NCBI RefSeq assembly: GCF_010731615.1
Contig: NZ_AP022618.1
Span: 2,170,001 to 2,234,000, forward strand
Reading direction: 5' to 3'
Origin: Mycolicibacterium insubricum
GTDB taxonomy: Bacteria; Actinomycetota; Actinomycetes; Mycobacteriales; Mycobacteriaceae
Length of the DNA: 64,000 nucleotides
A model generated the notes under the pieces. That model was given only the letters and a program-made list of their open reading frames with translations. It was not told the DNA's origin and ran no database searches. Below are positions 18,005-27,148 of this stretch, one piece after another (position 1 is the stretch's first letter; the number at the start of each line of letters is the position of its first letter). Position numbers and translations under genes: made by a program.

Positions 18005-18678
18005 GAGGTTGCGTCCGTCTCGGCTTTCTCGGCGTTGCGTCGTTCCAGCCAGGCGACCAGGGACCGTCCGGCCTCCAGTACGTGCTGCTCGGCGATGCGG
18101 CGGGCACGTTCGGGATCGCCGGCTGCTATCGCGTCGAGCAGCTGGCGGTGCTCGTCGAGAGAGTGCTGCTCATGCTCGGGGAACAGGGTCAGGAAGTTGA
18201 ACGGCACCACTCGTACGGCCTGGCGGACCTGAGCCGCCAGCCGGGGGGAGTGGGCGGCGCGGTGGATCTCCTGGTGAAAGCGCCAATTCGCCTCGCCGAT
18301 GCTGTCCGAGCCGGAGCGGGCCTCCACCTCGGCGGCCAGCCGGCGCAGCTCGGCGAGTTCCTCGGCGGTGATGCGTTCGGTGGCCCATGCGGCTGCCTGG
18401 CCGGTCAGCACCCCGAGGATGGTGAAACTGTCCAGCACATCGGCGGTTTCAATACCGATCACGGTGATCCCGCTGCGGGGCGCGATGTGCACCAGCCCCT
18501 CGAAGGACAGTTCCAGCAGCGCCTCGCGCACCGGGGTACGGCTGGTGGCGAACTCGGCGGTGATGGCGTCCAGGTCGATGCGGCTGCCCGCGGGCAGGGT
18601 GCCGGTGAGGATGCGGTCTCGCAATTCGCGCGCAGCGCGTTCCCTGACGGTGCCGGAGACGTCGACCGGGCTGGACAT
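18001..18678 (-). CDS. GntR-family regulator with FCD ligand domain
   Basis: About 225 residues. The N-terminal winged helix (residues ~10-75) contains RDRILTGTLPAGSRI and TSRTPVREALLELSFEGLV, the typical GntR recognition region. The all-helical FCD domain (~85-215) has the metal/ligand residues expected in FadR/VanR-like members (an Asp, then His in FHQEIH, and His in LDEHRQLLDAI). It probably represses the divergent monooxygenase operon and itself through the palindrome at 18711-18726, and is released by a carboxylic acid ligand. ATG 18678 is preferred over TTG 18684, because TAGCGT lies 6 bases upstream as a -10 box. Confidence 0.88.
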   Translation of the reverse strand: MSSPVDVSGTVRERAARELRDRILTGTLPAGSRIDLDAITAEFATSRTPVREALLELSFEGLVHIAPRSGITVIGIETADVLDSFTILGVLTGQAAAWATERITAEELAELRRLAAEVEARSGSDSIGEANWRFHQEIHRAAHSPRLAAQVRQAVRVVPFNFLTLFPEHEQHSLDEHRQLLDAIAAGDPERARRIAEQHVLEAGRSLVAWLERRNAEKAETDATS

Positions 18679-18710
18679 GGCCAAACGCTAGCACGAATTC
18701 AACAGTTGAT

Positions 18711-18726
18711 ATCTGATATATCAGAT
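18711..18726. promoter_or_regulatory. Perfect 16-bp palindrome, likely GntR operator
   Basis: ATCTGATATATCAGAT is an exact palindrome in the short gap between the divergent gntR and monooxygenase genes. It lies immediately upstream of a -10-like TTAGAT (18728-18733), which is itself 7 bases from the monooxygenase ATG. A repressor bound here would block the -35/-10 spacer. AT-rich palindromes of this size are typical for FCD-type GntR proteins. Confidence 0.75.
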
Positions 18727-18740
18727 GTTAGATTTCGGAT

Positions 18741-20108
18741 ATGACGAGCGCGAAGAAGCGGCAGATGTCCCTGGTGGCCTTCATGCAGGCCGGAAGCACC
18801 TCGGTTTACTCGGGTTCCTGGCGCCACCCCGCCAATGAGCCGGGGTACCTCGACGCGTCCTTCTACGCCAAGATCGGCCGCCAGCTCGAAGAGGGTTGTT
18901 TCGACCTGATGTTCTTCGACGACCGCCTGGCCATGCCGGGCATCTATGGCGGGACTGTCGACGAAGCGGTGCGCTACGGCGCGCGCCCGGTCAAGCTCGA
19001 CCTCGGCATCGTGCTCGGCGTGCTGGCGCACGCAACGTCCAAGATCGGCCTGGGTGGCACCTATTCGACCACCTACTACGCGCCGTTCCACGTCGCCCGG
19101 ACCTTCGGCACCCTCGACCACCTCTCCGGTGGTCGCGGTGCCTGGAACGTGGTGACCTCCATCAACGACAGTGAAGCCCAGAACTACGGCGTGGAGGCGA
19201 TTCTCGGCCACGACGCCCGCTATGACCGTGCCGATGAGTTCATGGAGGTCGTCACCGGGCTGTGGGAGACCTGGGAGGACGACGCGATCATCGCCGACCG
19301 GGAGGCCGGCATCTTCGCCGACCCGGACAAGGTGCACGAACTGCACCACAAGGGTGAGTACTTCTCCTCCCGCGGGCCGCTGACCGTACCGCGCACCCCG
19401 CAGGGCCGACCGGTACTGCTGCAGGCCGGATCCTCGGGTCGCGGACGTGAATTCGCCTCCCGCTGGGCGGATCTCATCTTCACCGGTGATCCGGGAATCG
19501 AGGTCGCCCGCAACCACTATGCCGACCAGAAGGCCCGCATCGCCGAGGCCGGCCGCGATCCCGAGCAGGTGAAGATCTGCCCCATGGCCTACGCGGTGGT
19601 CGGCGAGACCGAAGCGCAGGCGCGTGACCGTGAGGCCATGCTGCTCAACGACCTCGTGCATCCGATGGCCTCGCTGACGCTGCTCTCGGAGCTGATGAAC
19701 TACGACTTCGCCAAGCACAACCTCGACGACCCGATCACCGACGAACTGATGGAAGAAGCCCAGGGCATCAAGGGTCTGGTGAAGAACCTGCACGACCACA
19801 TCGGCGGCACCGTCACCGTCGGCGACCTAGCCGCTCACCGCGCCACCCTGCTGCAGGGCCCGCGCTTCGTCGGCACCGGAACCCAGGTGGCCGACCAGAT
19901 GACCGAGTGGTTCGAATCGGGTGCCTGCGACGGATTCGTGCTGGCCGCCTCGCACTTCCCGGGTGCGTTCGAGGACGTCACCCGCATGGTGGTGCCGGAA
20001 TTGCAGCGCCGCGGCCTGTTCCGCGAACGCTACGAGGGCAACACCCTGCGTGACCACCTGGGCCTGAGCCGGTACGAGTCGGCCCCGTCCGCTGCTGCCG
20101 CGATCTAG
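18741..20108 (+). CDS. Flavin-dependent monooxygenase of the NtaA/SnaA/DszA (LLM) family
   Basis: A 455-residue protein with the long bacterial luciferase-like architecture of NtaA/SoxA/DszA enzymes. These use reduced FMN supplied by a separate reductase to oxygenate N- or S-containing or other substrates. Recognisable segments are the N-terminal GSWRHPANEPGYLDASFYA, FDLMFFDDRLAMP, and GGRGAWNVVTS with the following YD.ADEFMEV pattern. The substrate is unknown. No reductase gene is nearby. It begins an operon: the CoA-transferase ATG follows its stop with no gap. Transcription probably starts at or near the ATG under GntR control. Confidence 0.88.
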   Translation: MTSAKKRQMSLVAFMQAGSTSVYSGSWRHPANEPGYLDASFYAKIGRQLEEGCFDLMFFDDRLAMPGIYGGTVDEAVRYGARPVKLDLGIVLGVLAHATSKIGLGGTYSTTYYAPFHVARTFGTLDHLSGGRGAWNVVTSINDSEAQNYGVEAILGHDARYDRADEFMEVVTGLWETWEDDAIIADREAGIFADPDKVHELHHKGEYFSSRGPLTVPRTPQGRPVLLQAGSSGRGREFASRWADLIFTGDPGIEVARNHYADQKARIAEAGRDPEQVKICPMAYAVVGETEAQARDREAMLLNDLVHPMASLTLLSELMNYDFAKHNLDDPITDELMEEAQGIKGLVKNLHDHIGGTVTVGDLAAHRATLLQGPRFVGTGTQVADQMTEWFESGACDGFVLAASHFPGAFEDVTRMVVPELQRRGLFRERYEGNTLRDHLGLSRYESAPSAAAAI

Positions 20109-21314
20109 ATGGCGGTCAACAACGGTTCCCTCCTGGAGGGCGTACGGGTCCTGGATCTGGCGACGTTGGCGGCCGCACCTCTGGTGGCGACCTATCTCGG
20201 CGAATTCGGTGCCGACGTCATCAAGATCGAGCAACCCGGTTCGGGTGACGCGATCCGGACCTGGGGAAATCAACGCAACGGCGTCGGGCTGATGTGGAAG
20301 TCGGTGGGCCGCAACAAACGTGGCGTCACCGCTAACCTGCGCGACCCCAAAGGCCAAGAGCTGGTTAAGGGCCTGGTCAAACACGCCGACGTGGTGATCG
20401 TCAACACCCGGCCGCAGACGCTGCGCAAGTGGGGCCTGGACTACGAGAGCCTGCGCGCGGTCAACGACAAGATGATCATGTTGCACATCACCGGATTCGG
20501 GCTTTCCGGCCCGAAATCCGAGCGTCCCGGTTTCGGCACGCTCGGCGAGGCGATGAGTGGTTTCGCGAACATCACCGGCGAGGCCGACGGGCCTCCAACG
20601 CTGCCGCCGTTCATGCTGGCCGACGGCGTCGCCTCGCTCAACGCCGCGTACGCGGTGATGATGGCGCTGTATCACCGCGACGTGCACGACGGCCCCGGGC
20701 AGTTGATCGACGTGAACCTCATCGACCCGCTGTCCCGGCTGATCGAGCAGACCCTGCTCGGTTACGACCAGCTGGGCCTGGTGCCCACCCGCGCCGGAAA
20801 CCGGTGGGACATCTCCGCGCCGCGCAATACCTACCGCACCTCCGACGGGAAGTGGCTGGCCATGTCCGGTAGCTCACCGGCGCTGGCGTTGCGGGTGTTC
20901 AAGGCCATCGGGCGCGACGACATGGTCACCGACGGCGACTTCTCCGACCCGCAACGACGGCTGGCCCGCGCCGTCGAGATCGACGAGATCGTCGCCGGCT
21001 GGGTGGCCTCGAAGACCCTCGACGAGGCGATGGCCGTCCTGGATGCCGCCGAGGTCGCCGCGGCGCCGGTCTACGACATCACCCAGTTGGTCGCCGACGA
21101 ACAGCTGCGCCACCGCGAGGTCTTCGTCAAGGTCGACGACGACGAGCTCGGCGCGATGACGGTGCAGGCACCGGTGCCGCGATTCTCCGAGGCTCAGGGC
21201 CGGGTCGAGCACCTGGGGCCCAAGCTGGGTGAGCACAACGCCGAAGTCTACGGCGAGCTTCTGGGTTTGACCGCAACCGATTTGGAACAGCTGCGCGCCG
21301 ACGGCGTGCTCTAG
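20109..21314 (+). CDS. Family III CoA-transferase (CaiB/BaiF)
   Basis: A 401-residue protein with the usual CaiB/BaiF layout. N-terminal VRVLDLATLAAAPLVATYLGEFGADVIKIEQP is the family hallmark (quoted in part: LGEFGADVIKIEQP). Then come NKRGVTANLRDPKGQELV, GFGLSGPKSERPGFG and ITGEADGPPTLPP near the catalytic Asp region. It moves CoA between a carboxylic acid and an acyl-CoA donor without ATP. It is placed directly between the monooxygenase (0-base gap) and the CitE-like lyase, so it probably activates the product of oxidation for cleavage. Confidence 0.9.
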   Translation: MAVNNGSLLEGVRVLDLATLAAAPLVATYLGEFGADVIKIEQPGSGDAIRTWGNQRNGVGLMWKSVGRNKRGVTANLRDPKGQELVKGLVKHADVVIVNTRPQTLRKWGLDYESLRAVNDKMIMLHITGFGLSGPKSERPGFGTLGEAMSGFANITGEADGPPTLPPFMLADGVASLNAAYAVMMALYHRDVHDGPGQLIDVNLIDPLSRLIEQTLLGYDQLGLVPTRAGNRWDISAPRNTYRTSDGKWLAMSGSSPALALRVFKAIGRDDMVTDGDFSDPQRRLARAVEIDEIVAGWVASKTLDEAMAVLDAAEVAAAPVYDITQLVADEQLRHREVFVKVDDDELGAMTVQAPVPRFSEAQGRVEHLGPKLGEHNAEVYGELLGLTATDLEQLRADGVL

Positions 21315-21331
21315 AAAGGAACGAAGATTCG

Positions 21332-22246
21332 ATGACCGGGCTACTGCGCCGCTCCGAGCTCGCCCTGCCGGCCTGCAATGACCACATGTTCGCCAAGGGA
21401 GCATCCAGCGGCGCCGACCTGGTCTTCCTCGATCTCGAAGACGCCACCCCGGTATCGCTGAAGGTGGAATCCCGGGCCAAGGCGATCAAGGCGCTCAACG
21501 AGCTGGACTGGGGGCACACCGCCCGCGCCATCCGGATCAACGGACTGGACACGCCGTGGTGCCACGACGATCTGATCGAGGTCGTCACCGGGGCAGGTGC
21601 GAACCTGGACACCGTCGTCATCCCCAAGGCGCTCACCGCCCGCGACGTGTGGTGGGTCGACGTCATGCTCACCCAGCTGGAGGAGAAGCTCGGGCTGAGC
21701 AAGAAGATCCGGCTCGAGGTGCTCATCGAAGAGGTCGAGGGTCTGGCCAACGCCGAGGAGATCGTGCGGGCCAGTCCCCGGCTGGACGCGGTGATCTTCG
21801 GCGTCGGCGATTTCTCGCTGTCGCAGGGCGCGCGGGTGGACACCAACTTCGACCCACTGGACCCGTATCCCGGTGACTTCTGGGCGTACGCGCGCAACAA
21901 GGTGATGGTCGCCGCCCGGATCGCCGGGATCGACGCGATCGACTCGCCGTACCCGGACTACCAGAACCTGGCCGGCTACGAGGCCGAGGCGCGACGCTCC
22001 TCGCTGTACGGCTACACCGGCAAGTGGGCGATCCACCCGTCGCAGATCCCGATCGCCAACGCCGTGTTCGCGCCCACCGAGCAGGAGATCGCGCTGGCAC
22101 AGCGCAATATGGCCGCCTACCGCGAGGCCGAAGCCGCGGGCCGCGGCGCGGTAGGCGTCGAGGGTGTGCTGGTCGATGCCGCACACGTGAAGAAGGCCCG
22201 CGAGGTGCTCGATCGCGCCGAGCTGATCAAGAGCGCGGCTCGGTAG
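21332..22246 (+). CDS. HpcH/HpaI-CitE family CoA-ester lyase
   Basis: A 304-residue TIM-barrel lyase. Hallmarks are LVFLDLEDATPVSLK (the Glu/Asp metal region), LEVLIEEVEGLANAEEI, and DAVIFGVGDFSLSQG. It ends with a helix that resembles CitE-like citramalyl-, malyl- or beta-hydroxyacyl-CoA lyases. The reaction would be Mg-dependent retro-Claisen cleavage of a 3-hydroxyacyl-CoA. With the CoA-transferase before it, a transferase/lyase pair such as citramalate or malate activation and cleavage is a reasonable model. AAAGGA precedes ATG 21332 at about 12 bases. A region of decayed coding sequence follows. Confidence 0.88.
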   Translation: MTGLLRRSELALPACNDHMFAKGASSGADLVFLDLEDATPVSLKVESRAKAIKALNELDWGHTARAIRINGLDTPWCHDDLIEVVTGAGANLDTVVIPKALTARDVWWVDVMLTQLEEKLGLSKKIRLEVLIEEVEGLANAEEIVRASPRLDAVIFGVGDFSLSQGARVDTNFDPLDPYPGDFWAYARNKVMVAARIAGIDAIDSPYPDYQNLAGYEAEARRSSLYGYTGKWAIHPSQIPIANAVFAPTEQEIALAQRNMAAYREAEAAGRGAVGVEGVLVDAAHVKKAREVLDRAELIKSAAR

Positions 22247-22269
22247 AGGGCTCCCGGACCGTTCAGCGC

Positions 22270-22413
22270 GTGCTGACCTGTTGCAACCTCGATCTGATCA
22301 TCTCCGTCGGCTACCGGGTCAACAGCAAGGTCGCGACCCAGTTCCGCATCTGGGCCACCGAACGCCTGCGGGACTATCCGGTGCGCGGATACGCCATCAA
22401 CGAGCAGCGGCGC
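22270..22413 (+). pseudogene. Fragment of a RhuM-family protein gene
   Basis: The reading frame from about 22270 encodes NLDLIISVGYRVNSK, TQFRIWATERLRDY and VRGYAINEQR. I recognise this as the core of the RhuM (virulence/DNA-binding related) family. Family members are about 300 residues, and only ~48 residues survive here. There is no proper start and the frame runs into unrelated sequence after 22413. It is therefore a relic, probably from past horizontal transfer. Confidence 0.65.
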
Positions 22414-22414
22414 T

Positions 22415-22588
22415 GTTCGTCATTTTCTGGCCCGCAACGGTGTACTCACCGACGCTGCGGGTAACCCACGGATCACGAACAACGCCCTTGCCGCCATAAC
22501 GCTTATGGTGGCTATGAGTGCCCCGAAGGAAAAGGACCTGATGATTGCCCTGCTCACCCGCATGCTCGCAGTTGAGGGTGAGCGCTAG
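22415..22588 (+). pseudogene. Truncated coding remnant of unknown family
   Basis: In the next frame, 22415-22588 stays open and reads like protein (NGVLTDAAGNPRITNNALAA, then APKEKDLMIALLTRMLAVEG), ending in TAG at 22586-22588. No start exists at its 5' end; the first in-frame ATG is at 22505, which leaves only 27 residues. The stop overlaps the egtA ribosome binding site. I read it as the C-terminal end of a lost gene. A short real gene from 22505 cannot be excluded. Confidence 0.4.
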
Positions 22589-22598
22589 GGAGGCGCCT

Positions 22599-23858
22599 AT
22601 GCAGACCGCAGAGCAGATGGAGCTGGCCGGCTCCGAGGAGGCCGTCCAGCAGATCATCGATGGCTACCTGCACGACGGCATCGTCGGGCAGGTGGGCCTG
22701 GAACTGGAAGCGCACTGCGTCGACCCGGCCGATCCGGCGCGCCGACCGGGATGGGCGGAACTGACCGCGATCGTCGAGTCACTTCCGGTGCTGCCCGGTC
22801 AAGCCGTGCCCAGCATCGAACCCGGCGGTGCGCTGGAGCTCTCCGGGCCGCCGGCCGACGGCGCGGCGACTGCCATCGCGGCGATGGCCGCCGACCACGC
22901 CGTGCTGCGCGCCGCATGCGCGCAAGCGGGGCTGGGTCTGGTGCTGCTCGGCGCCGACCCGCTGCGTCCGCCGCGGCGCATCCATCCCGGGCGCCGATAC
23001 CGCGCCATGGAGTGTTGCTTCCGTGCCCTCGGCCACGGGACCGACGGCGCGGCGATGATGACCTCCACCGCGGCGCTGCAGGTCAACGTCGATGCCGGTC
23101 CGCGATCGGGCTGGCCGGCCCGACTGTGGCTGGCACACGCGCTGGGCCCGGTGATGATCGCGATCACCGCCAATTCGCCGATGCTGGGCGGAGCCCGCAC
23201 CGGTGCGGTGTCCGAGCGCCGGCGCATCTGGGGGCGCCTGGACCCGGCGCGCTGCGCACCGGTGCCCGACGGCGCCGACGGCTGGGCGCGCTACGCCCTG
23301 GGCGCACCGGTGCTGGCGGCCTACGCACCCGATGCCGACGGCACCGGTTCCGCCAACGCTGGTGCCGCAGCCGGGAAGCCGGTGACGTTCGCCGACTGGG
23401 CCGACGGTCGTGTTCGGCTGCACGGCCGCCGCCCGACCGCAGATGACCTCGACGAGCACCTCAGCACCCTGTTCCCCCCGGTACGCCCGCGGGGCTGGCT
23501 GGAGATCCGCTACCTCGACGCCGTCCCGCACGATCTCTGGCCGGCCGTGGTGTTCACGCTGGCGACCCTGCTCGACGACCCGCTCGCCGCGGGCCGGGCC
23601 GCCGAAGCCGTCGAACCCGTCGCCGGCGCTTGGACCACCGCGGCCCGGATCGGGCTGGCCGACCCGGCGCTGCACACCGCGGTCACCCGCTGCGTGACCG
23701 TCGCCGCCGAGCGCGCGCCGTCGTCGCTGCAGCCCGCTATGGCCGGGCTGGTGGACCGCGTCGAACAACGGCGCTGTCCCGCCGATGATTTCACCGATCG
23801 CGTGGCCGACGCCGGTTTGCCCGCAGCCCTGGCCGAACTCGCCCGGGACCAGCCGTGA
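22599..23858 (+). CDS. egtA: Glutamate-cysteine ligase of ergothioneine synthesis
   Basis: Makes gamma-glutamylcysteine, the sulfur donor for EgtB. The 419-residue protein belongs to the GCS2-like carboxylate-amine ligases: [14 protein letters not shown] near residue 30, [15 protein letters not shown] near 70, and the C-terminal [11 protein letters not shown]. Start ATG 22599 has a strong AGGGAGG 5 bases upstream. It is the first gene of a tight egtA-B-C-D cluster and overlaps egtB by four bases. Substitutes for classical GshA, because mycobacteria use mycothiol rather than glutathione. Confidence 0.93.
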   Translation: MQTAEQMELAGSEEAVQQIIDGYLHDGIVGQVGLELEAHCVDPADPARRPGWAELTAIVESLPVLPGQAVPSIEPGGALELSGPPADGAATAIAAMAADHAVLRAACAQAGLGLVLLGADPLRPPRRIHPGRRYRAMECCFRALGHGTDGAAMMTSTAALQVNVDAGPRSGWPARLWLAHALGPVMIAITANSPMLGGARTGAVSERRRIWGRLDPARCAPVPDGADGWARYALGAPVLAAYAPDADGTGSANAGAAAGKPVTFADWADGRVRLHGRRPTADDLDEHLSTLFPPVRPRGWLEIRYLDAVPHDLWPAVVFTLATLLDDPLAAGRAAEAVEPVAGAWTTAARIGLADPALHTAVTRCVTVAAERAPSSLQPAMAGLVDRVEQRRCPADDFTDRVADAGLPAALAELARDQP

Positions 23859-25132
23859 GCACCCGCGACGCACTGGCCGCCGGACTGCACCGCGCCCGGC
23901 AGCGGACCCTGACGCTGACCGACCTCGACGACACCACCCTGTGCCACCAGCACGATCCGCTGATGAGCCCACTGGTGTGGGACCTGGCGCACATCGGGCA
24001 GCAGGAGGAATTCTGGCTGTTGCGCGACGGCGACCCCACCCGGCCCGGACTCCTGGCACCCGACGTCGACAGCCTCTACGACGCCTTCGTACACCCGCGC
24101 TCGGCCCGCGGCGAGCTGCCGCTGCTCTCCCCGGAACAGGCACGCAACTACTGCGCGACCGTGCGCACCGCCGTGTTGGACCGACTCGACGAATTGCCGG
24201 ACGACGATCCGGGCTTCACCGTCGCCATGGTGATTAGCCACGAGCACCAGCACGACGAGACCATACTGGCCGCCATCAACCTGAGAACCGGAGTCCCACT
24301 GCTGGATTCGGGGTGCGCACTACCGGCCGGGCGCCCCGGGCTGGCAGGCGAATCGGTAGTGGTGCCGGCCGGGCCGTTCACGCTGGGCGTCGATCAGGTA
24401 GACGAGCCGTACTCGCTGGACAACGAACGACCCGCGCACACCGTCGATGCCCCGGCGTTCCGGATCGCGGTGGTACCGGTCACCAACGGCCAGTGGCGTG
24501 CCTTCATCGACGACGGCGGCTACCGGAACCCACAGCACTGGTCGGCGCGGGGCTGGGCGCACCGGGAGGAAGCCGGCCTGCAACGCCCCGGATTCTGGCA
24601 CTCCGACAACACCACCCGGACACGCTTCGGACACCGCGAGGAGATCCCCGACGCTGAACCGGTACAACACATCAGCTACTTCGAGGCGCAGGCCTACGCC
24701 GCCTGGGCCGGCGCCCGGCTGCCCACCGAAATCGAGTGGGAGAAGGCGTGTGCCTGGGACCCTGCGGCCGGCACCCGGCGCCGATATCCCTGGGGGAGTG
24801 CGGAACCCACCCCGGCCCACGCCAACCTCGGCGGGGCGGCGCGCCGGCCGGCCCCCGTCGGCTCCTATCCGGCCGGCGCCTCGGCTTACGGGGTCCAGCA
24901 GTTGTTCGGCGACGTCTGGGAGTGGACCAGCTCGCGGTTTGCCCCGTGGCCGGGATTCACGCCGATGATCTACCGGCGCTACAGCGAGCCGTTCTTCGAG
25001 GGTGACTATCGGGTTCTGCGCGGTGGATCCTGGGCGGTGGCCCCCGACATCCTGCGGCCCAGCTTCCGCAACTGGGATCACCCTCACCGACGCCAGATCT
25101 TCGCCGGCCTCCGATTGGCCTGGGACGCCTGA
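23855..25132 (+). CDS. egtB: Ergothioneine synthesis sulfoxide synthase
   Basis: Non-heme iron enzyme that joins gamma-glutamylcysteine to N-alpha-trimethylhistidine with oxygen, forming the C-S bond and sulfoxide. The 425-residue protein has an N-terminal DinB-like domain with the three iron histidines: His46 ([11 protein letters not shown]) and His129/His133 in the HX3HXE motif HEHQHDE. A C-terminal FGE-sulfatase-like domain starts near 165 and includes [20 protein letters not shown] and VLRGGSW. Overlaps egtA by four bases (GTG start) and egtC by one base. Confidence 0.95.
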   Translation: MSTRDALAAGLHRARQRTLTLTDLDDTTLCHQHDPLMSPLVWDLAHIGQQEEFWLLRDGDPTRPGLLAPDVDSLYDAFVHPRSARGELPLLSPEQARNYCATVRTAVLDRLDELPDDDPGFTVAMVISHEHQHDETILAAINLRTGVPLLDSGCALPAGRPGLAGESVVVPAGPFTLGVDQVDEPYSLDNERPAHTVDAPAFRIAVVPVTNGQWRAFIDDGGYRNPQHWSARGWAHREEAGLQRPGFWHSDNTTRTRFGHREEIPDAEPVQHISYFEAQAYAAWAGARLPTEIEWEKACAWDPAAGTRRRYPWGSAEPTPAHANLGGAARRPAPVGSYPAGASAYGVQQLFGDVWEWTSSRFAPWPGFTPMIYRRYSEPFFEGDYRVLRGGSWAVAPDILRPSFRNWDHPHRRQIFAGLRLAWDA

Positions 25133-25821
25133 TGTGCCGGCATCTGGGCTATCTGGGCGCACCCGTGTCGGTCGCCGAACTCATGCTGGATCCAGCCCAC
25201 GGGCTGCTGCACCAGTCCTATGCCCCCCGGCGCCAAACCCACGGCCTGCTCAACGCCGACGGCTGGGGTGTCGGCTTCCTCGACGGCACCGACGTGCGCC
25301 GCTGGCGCAGCGCCGCCCCGCTGTGGGGCGACGCCTCGTTCGCCTCGATCGCACCCGCGCTGCGCAGCGGTTGCGTGGTGGCCGCGGTGCGCTCGGCCAG
25401 CCCCGGCATGCCGATCGAAGCCAGCGCGACGTCGCCGTTCACCGACGGGTGCTGGCTGCTGTCGCACAACGGCGCCGTCGACCGGGCGGTGCTCCCGCAC
25501 ACCGACCGCGCCGAATCAGTCTGCGACAGTGCACTGTTGGCCGCACTGCTCTTTGCCCGCGGCCTGGACAACCTGGCCGCCACCGTCGTCGAAATCGGCG
25601 CCGCCGCCCCCTCGGCCCGGCTGAACATCCTGGCCGGCGACGGCACCCGGCTGCTCGCCACCACCTGGGGTGAGACCCTGTCGGTGCTGAACCTGGGCAC
25701 CGGGGTGGTGCTGGCCAGCGAACCCTACGACGACGACCCGCGCTGGCGCGATATCCCGGATCGTCACCTGGTCGAGGTGGACGCGCACGGCGTGCGCCTG
25801 ATGCCGCTGGAACGCCGGTGA
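25132..25821 (+). CDS. egtC: Gamma-glutamyl hercynylcysteine sulfoxide hydrolase
   Basis: Class II glutamine amidotransferase-fold hydrolase that removes the glutamyl group from the EgtB product. The nucleophile is Cys2 (MCRHLGYLG) once Met is removed. The family segments [32 protein letters not shown] and LLSHNGAVD follow. The 229-residue length is usual. ATG and the egtB TGA share one base, and the egtD ATG and the egtC TGA do the same, so the three are translationally coupled. Confidence 0.95.
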   Translation: MCRHLGYLGAPVSVAELMLDPAHGLLHQSYAPRRQTHGLLNADGWGVGFLDGTDVRRWRSAAPLWGDASFASIAPALRSGCVVAAVRSASPGMPIEASATSPFTDGCWLLSHNGAVDRAVLPHTDRAESVCDSALLAALLFARGLDNLAATVVEIGAAAPSARLNILAGDGTRLLATTWGETLSVLNLGTGVVLASEPYDDDPRWRDIPDRHLVEVDAHGVRLMPLERR

Positions 25822-26786
25822 TGCCGGTGCAACTGGCCAACCACCTCGGCGCCGATTCGGCACATCGGGCGCTGCGGGACGACGTCCGCAGTGGCCTTGC
25901 GCAGACGCCGAAAACCATTCCCCCCAAGTGGTTTTACGACGAGTCCGGCAGCGCGCTGTTCACCCGCATCACCCGGCTGCCCGAGTACTACCCGACCCGT
26001 GCCGAGACCGCGATCCTGACCGACCGGTCCGCGCGGATCGCCGCTCTCACCGGCGCGGACACCCTGGTCGAACTTGGTAGCGGCAATGCGGAGAAGACCC
26101 GGCTGCTGCTGGACGCGCTGCGCGACCGCGGTTCGCTGCACCGCTACGTCCCGTTCGACGTCGACGCCGCCATGCTGGCCGACGTCGGCGCGGCTGTCGC
26201 CGCGGAGTATCCCGGCATCGAAATCATCGCCGTCTGCGGTGATTTCGAGAAACACCTGGAGACCATCCCGGACGGCGGACGCCGGCTGTTCGCCTTCCTC
26301 GGTTCGACGATCGGCAACCTCACCCCCGGCCCGCGGGCCCGGTTCCTGTCCGCGCTGGCCGCGGCCATGGCGCCCGGCGACCATCTGCTGCTGGGCACCG
26401 ATCTGGTCAAGGACACCGGACGGTTGGTCCGCGCCTACGACGACGCCGACGGGGTGACGGCGGAGTTCAACCGCAACGTGCTGGCGGTGATCAACACCGA
26501 GCTGGGAGCCGATTTCGATCCGCAGGCCTACTCGCACGTCGCGCACTGGAACGCCGACGCGGAGTGCATCGAGATGTGGTTGCGGTCCGATCGTGCTCAG
26601 CGCGTGCGCATCGCCGAGCTTGATCTGGTCGTCGACTTCGCGGCGGGCGAGGCCATGCTGACCGAGGTGTCGGCCAAATTCCGGCCCGACGGCGTCGCGA
26701 CCGAACTCAACCTCGCCGGCTTGCGGGCCGTGGAGTTCTGGACCGATCCGGCCGGCGACTTCGGACTGACGCTGGCCGCGAAGTGA
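25821..26786 (+). CDS. egtD: L-histidine N-alpha-methyltransferase
   Basis: Uses three S-adenosylmethionines to make hercynine from histidine. The 321-residue length equals the M. tuberculosis enzyme. It shows the N-terminal [21 protein letters not shown] motif [29 protein letters not shown], and the C-terminal [18 protein letters not shown] 25821 is used; GTG 25818 is one codon earlier. It closes the cluster here: the PLP-dependent lyase gene egtE, which follows egtD in M. tuberculosis, is absent and a lipoprotein gene takes its place. Confidence 0.95.
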   Translation: MPVQLANHLGADSAHRALRDDVRSGLAQTPKTIPPKWFYDESGSALFTRITRLPEYYPTRAETAILTDRSARIAALTGADTLVELGSGNAEKTRLLLDALRDRGSLHRYVPFDVDAAMLADVGAAVAAEYPGIEIIAVCGDFEKHLETIPDGGRRLFAFLGSTIGNLTPGPRARFLSALAAAMAPGDHLLLGTDLVKDTGRLVRAYDDADGVTAEFNRNVLAVINTELGADFDPQAYSHVAHWNADAECIEMWLRSDRAQRVRIAELDLVVDFAAGEAMLTEVSAKFRPDGVATELNLAGLRAVEFWTDPAGDFGLTLAAK

Positions 26787-26862
26787 TCCGCGCCATATCG
26801 TGGTGTGCTCCGGTGCAAAATTGGGTAAACAACCGGTTGACCAAACTTTGGGAGGGTGTGCA

Positions 26863-27144
26863 ATGAAGCGCTGGACAATGATGCTGGCCACCGGGGTGGC
26901 CGCGGCGACGCTGGTCACCGGCTGTTCGTCGACGATCGGGAACAAGGGCGGGGACACCACCTGCAAGGAGTTCACCGCCGCCGACGAGAAGACGCAGAAC
27001 GAGACCATCACCAAGATGCTGACCGACCAGGGCAAGAACGAACCGTCGAACCTGGAGCTTTCCGCCACCCGGGCGGCGGTCTCCGGCTACTGCCAGACCC
27101 TCGGCACTCCGGACACCAAGATCAGCCAGGCCCCGCACCTGTAG
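26863..27144 (+). CDS. Small exported lipoprotein
   Basis: A 93-residue protein with a signal peptide and lipobox (LVTGC, cleavage before Cys ~21). The mature part of ~72 residues has two cysteines (CKEF and YCQTL) that could form a disulfide and many charged residues. The length and Cys pair recall HdeA-like periplasmic chaperones, and some mycobacterial relatives carry that label, but I am not sure. GGAGGG is 6 bases before ATG 26863. It is the only gene between egtD and the convergent regulator; the two stop codons are about 5 bases apart. Confidence 0.82.
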   Translation: MKRWTMMLATGVAAATLVTGCSSTIGNKGGDTTCKEFTAADEKTQNETITKMLTDQGKNEPSNLELSATRAAVSGYCQTLGTPDTKISQAPHL

Positions 27145-27148
27145 GCCG

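Noticed and set aside
22281..22499. A 72-codon plus-strand frame in the gap before egtA
   Set aside because: Two other frames in the same stretch give clearer protein-like remnants; this one has no family features.
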